The position numbers and the translations under genes are program-made. A stretch of 64,000 bases of DNA from Aquaticitalea lipolytica (GTDB lineage Bacteria; Bacteroidota; Bacteroidia; Flavobacteriales; Flavobacteriaceae): positions 998,641 through 1,062,640 of the forward strand of contig NZ_BMIC01000001.1 in NCBI RefSeq assembly GCF_014641635.1, written 5' to 3'. Under the pieces are notes generated by a model, which was not told the DNA's origin, did no database searches, and worked only from the letters and a program-made list of their open reading frames with translations. Positions 63,519 through 64,000 of the stretch are shown piece after piece. Within the stretch, counting starts at the first letter, position 1. The number at the start of each line of letters is the position of its first letter.

Positions 63519-64000
63519 ATGAACCAAAACGCTCTCATAAAAAACCTCCCCCAACTCCTAAATGATATAAAATCTGAAAATAAAAATATCATTGACAGAG
63601 CCTACCAATCCATTTTGGTTTGTAGGGATGTTTTGAGCGAGCTAAAAAAGGAAGTATTGAATAAAGGCTTTTCTACTGTTGAAGAAGAAATACAATTCTT
63701 TAAGGAAACCAAACAAATCCCATTGGAAAATCTCATTTACTTTTCTGAAGTCCATTCCTTTGAAATCCAATTCCCAAAAATCGACTTCAAAAGCCAACTT
63801 AAAGCTATAAAGAAGAAAAGTGATAAAATAAATCGTTTCTTTCTGTATAACCTAGACTTTGGCAGATACATAGAGCTTGGACAGACCCATTTTGATAAAG
63901 AATACTATACTAGGGCACATCTTAACGGCACCCCTATCACCCTTTCTCGATTTTACTTTCAAGACCCAGAGTTTTGCACTGCGAGGGATATGCTTTTGGG
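63519..64000 (+). CDS. RteC-domain protein, partial at the window end
   Basis: An open frame from the ATG at 63519 runs 160 codons to the window edge without a stop. The start is MNQNALIKNLPQLLNDIKSE. Characteristic RteC features follow: EEEIQFFKETKQIPLENLIY, an HSFEIQFPK segment, NRFFLYNLDFGRYIELG and PITLSRFYFQDPEFCTARD. RteC proteins in conjugative transposons of Bacteroidota control excision. A 24-codon frame at 63491 (MTPQLKIIPNEPKRSHKK) overlaps the start and is probably not a gene. The 236 bases before it show nothing clear. Confidence 0.8.
   Translation, partial: MNQNALIKNLPQLLNDIKSENKNIIDRAYQSILVCRDVLSELKKEVLNKGFSTVEEEIQFFKETKQIPLENLIYFSEVHSFEIQFPKIDFKSQLKAIKKKSDKINRFFLYNLDFGRYIELGQTHFDKEYYTRAHLNGTPITLSRFYFQDPEFCTARDMLL

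Larger units (their letters stand above)
58038..64000. mobile_element. Left end of an integrative (probably conjugative) element in tRNA-Leu
   Basis: The boundary is the tRNA-Leu fragment. Inside are a tyrosine recombinase, a gene-poor region with decayed genes, cargo genes of several unrelated families, and an rteC-like gene at the window end, a regulator class known from Bacteroidota conjugative transposons. The right end and the transfer genes are not in the window. Confidence 0.75.

Noticed and set aside
63491-63565. A 24-codon gene before the rteC-like gene
   Set aside because: It is very short, overlaps the rteC-like start in another frame and has low-complexity Pro/Lys content.

Overview
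The window is AT-rich, has closely packed operons and weak Shine-Dalgarno signals. It encodes a SusC/SusD pair, a type IX secretion tail, GIN-domain and MORN proteins, mevalonate enzymes and an RteC-type regulator. Together these point to a marine-type member of Flavobacteriaceae (Bacteroidota). The species cannot be named from sequence alone.

Layout. 1-546 is the end of a membrane glycosyltransferase cut by the window edge. 758-2149 is a GT87-like mannosyltransferase. 2146-12230 (minus strand) is a compact ion-homeostasis locus: an ECF sigma factor, a 66-residue protein, an MscS channel, a GIN-domain protein, two unknown proteins, LapA, an SLC12-like cation-chloride cotransporter, a coiled-coil AAA+-like ATPase with a deviant P-loop, an MscS-like membrane protein and a cation/proton antiporter. 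13007-16643 is a polyamine operon: arginine decarboxylase, agmatinase, a deoxyhypusine-synthase-family enzyme and an acidic protein. 16953-24158 is one long minus-strand operon carrying a thioesterase, a glycerophosphodiesterase, a flavoprotein, a DUF1697 protein, diphosphomevalonate decarboxylase, mevalonate kinase, a UbiA prenyltransferase and an RluB-type pseudouridine synthase that lacks its catalytic aspartate. 24289-36476 holds a beta-propeller-like lipoprotein, a MORN protein, a 1235-residue phosphoesterase/Omp85-barrel fusion, an MsrB-MsrA-SelO redox-repair operon, an HD domain fused to a Pycsar-type membrane effector, a GAF protein and a small membrane protein.

36551-57971 is a complete alpha-glucan utilisation locus. 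SusC, SusD, a three-module SusE-like protein and a T9SS-secreted GH13 amylase lie on the plus strand. On the minus strand are a LacI regulator, an MFS sugar transporter, beta-phosphoglucomutase, a GH65 phosphorylase, a periplasmic GH13, an esterase, a GH31 alpha-glucosidase and a lipoprotein GH13. The inferred flow is surface cleavage, SusCD import, periplasmic trimming, MFS uptake of maltose, phosphorolysis to beta-glucose-1-phosphate, and conversion to glucose-6-phosphate. A perfect 16-bp LacI-type palindrome lies in front of susC.

From 58038 to the window end lies the left end of an integrative element. It is marked by a displaced 3' half of a tRNA-Leu(UAG) gene, repeated motifs, a tyrosine recombinase, decayed genes (a multiply frameshifted TMEM175-type channel and a truncated molybdenum hydroxylase), a ferredoxin-GNAT fusion, a single-domain asparaginase-like protein, a membrane LuxR regulator and the start of an rteC-type gene. 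The intact tRNA-Leu should lie beyond the right edge.

The best candidates for unusual biology are the sigma/ion-transport/ATPase locus, the HD-Pycsar effector fusion, the catalytically mutated RluB homologue, the phosphoesterase-Omp85 fusion and the tRNA-Leu element. All functions are inferred by reading motifs; no database search was run.
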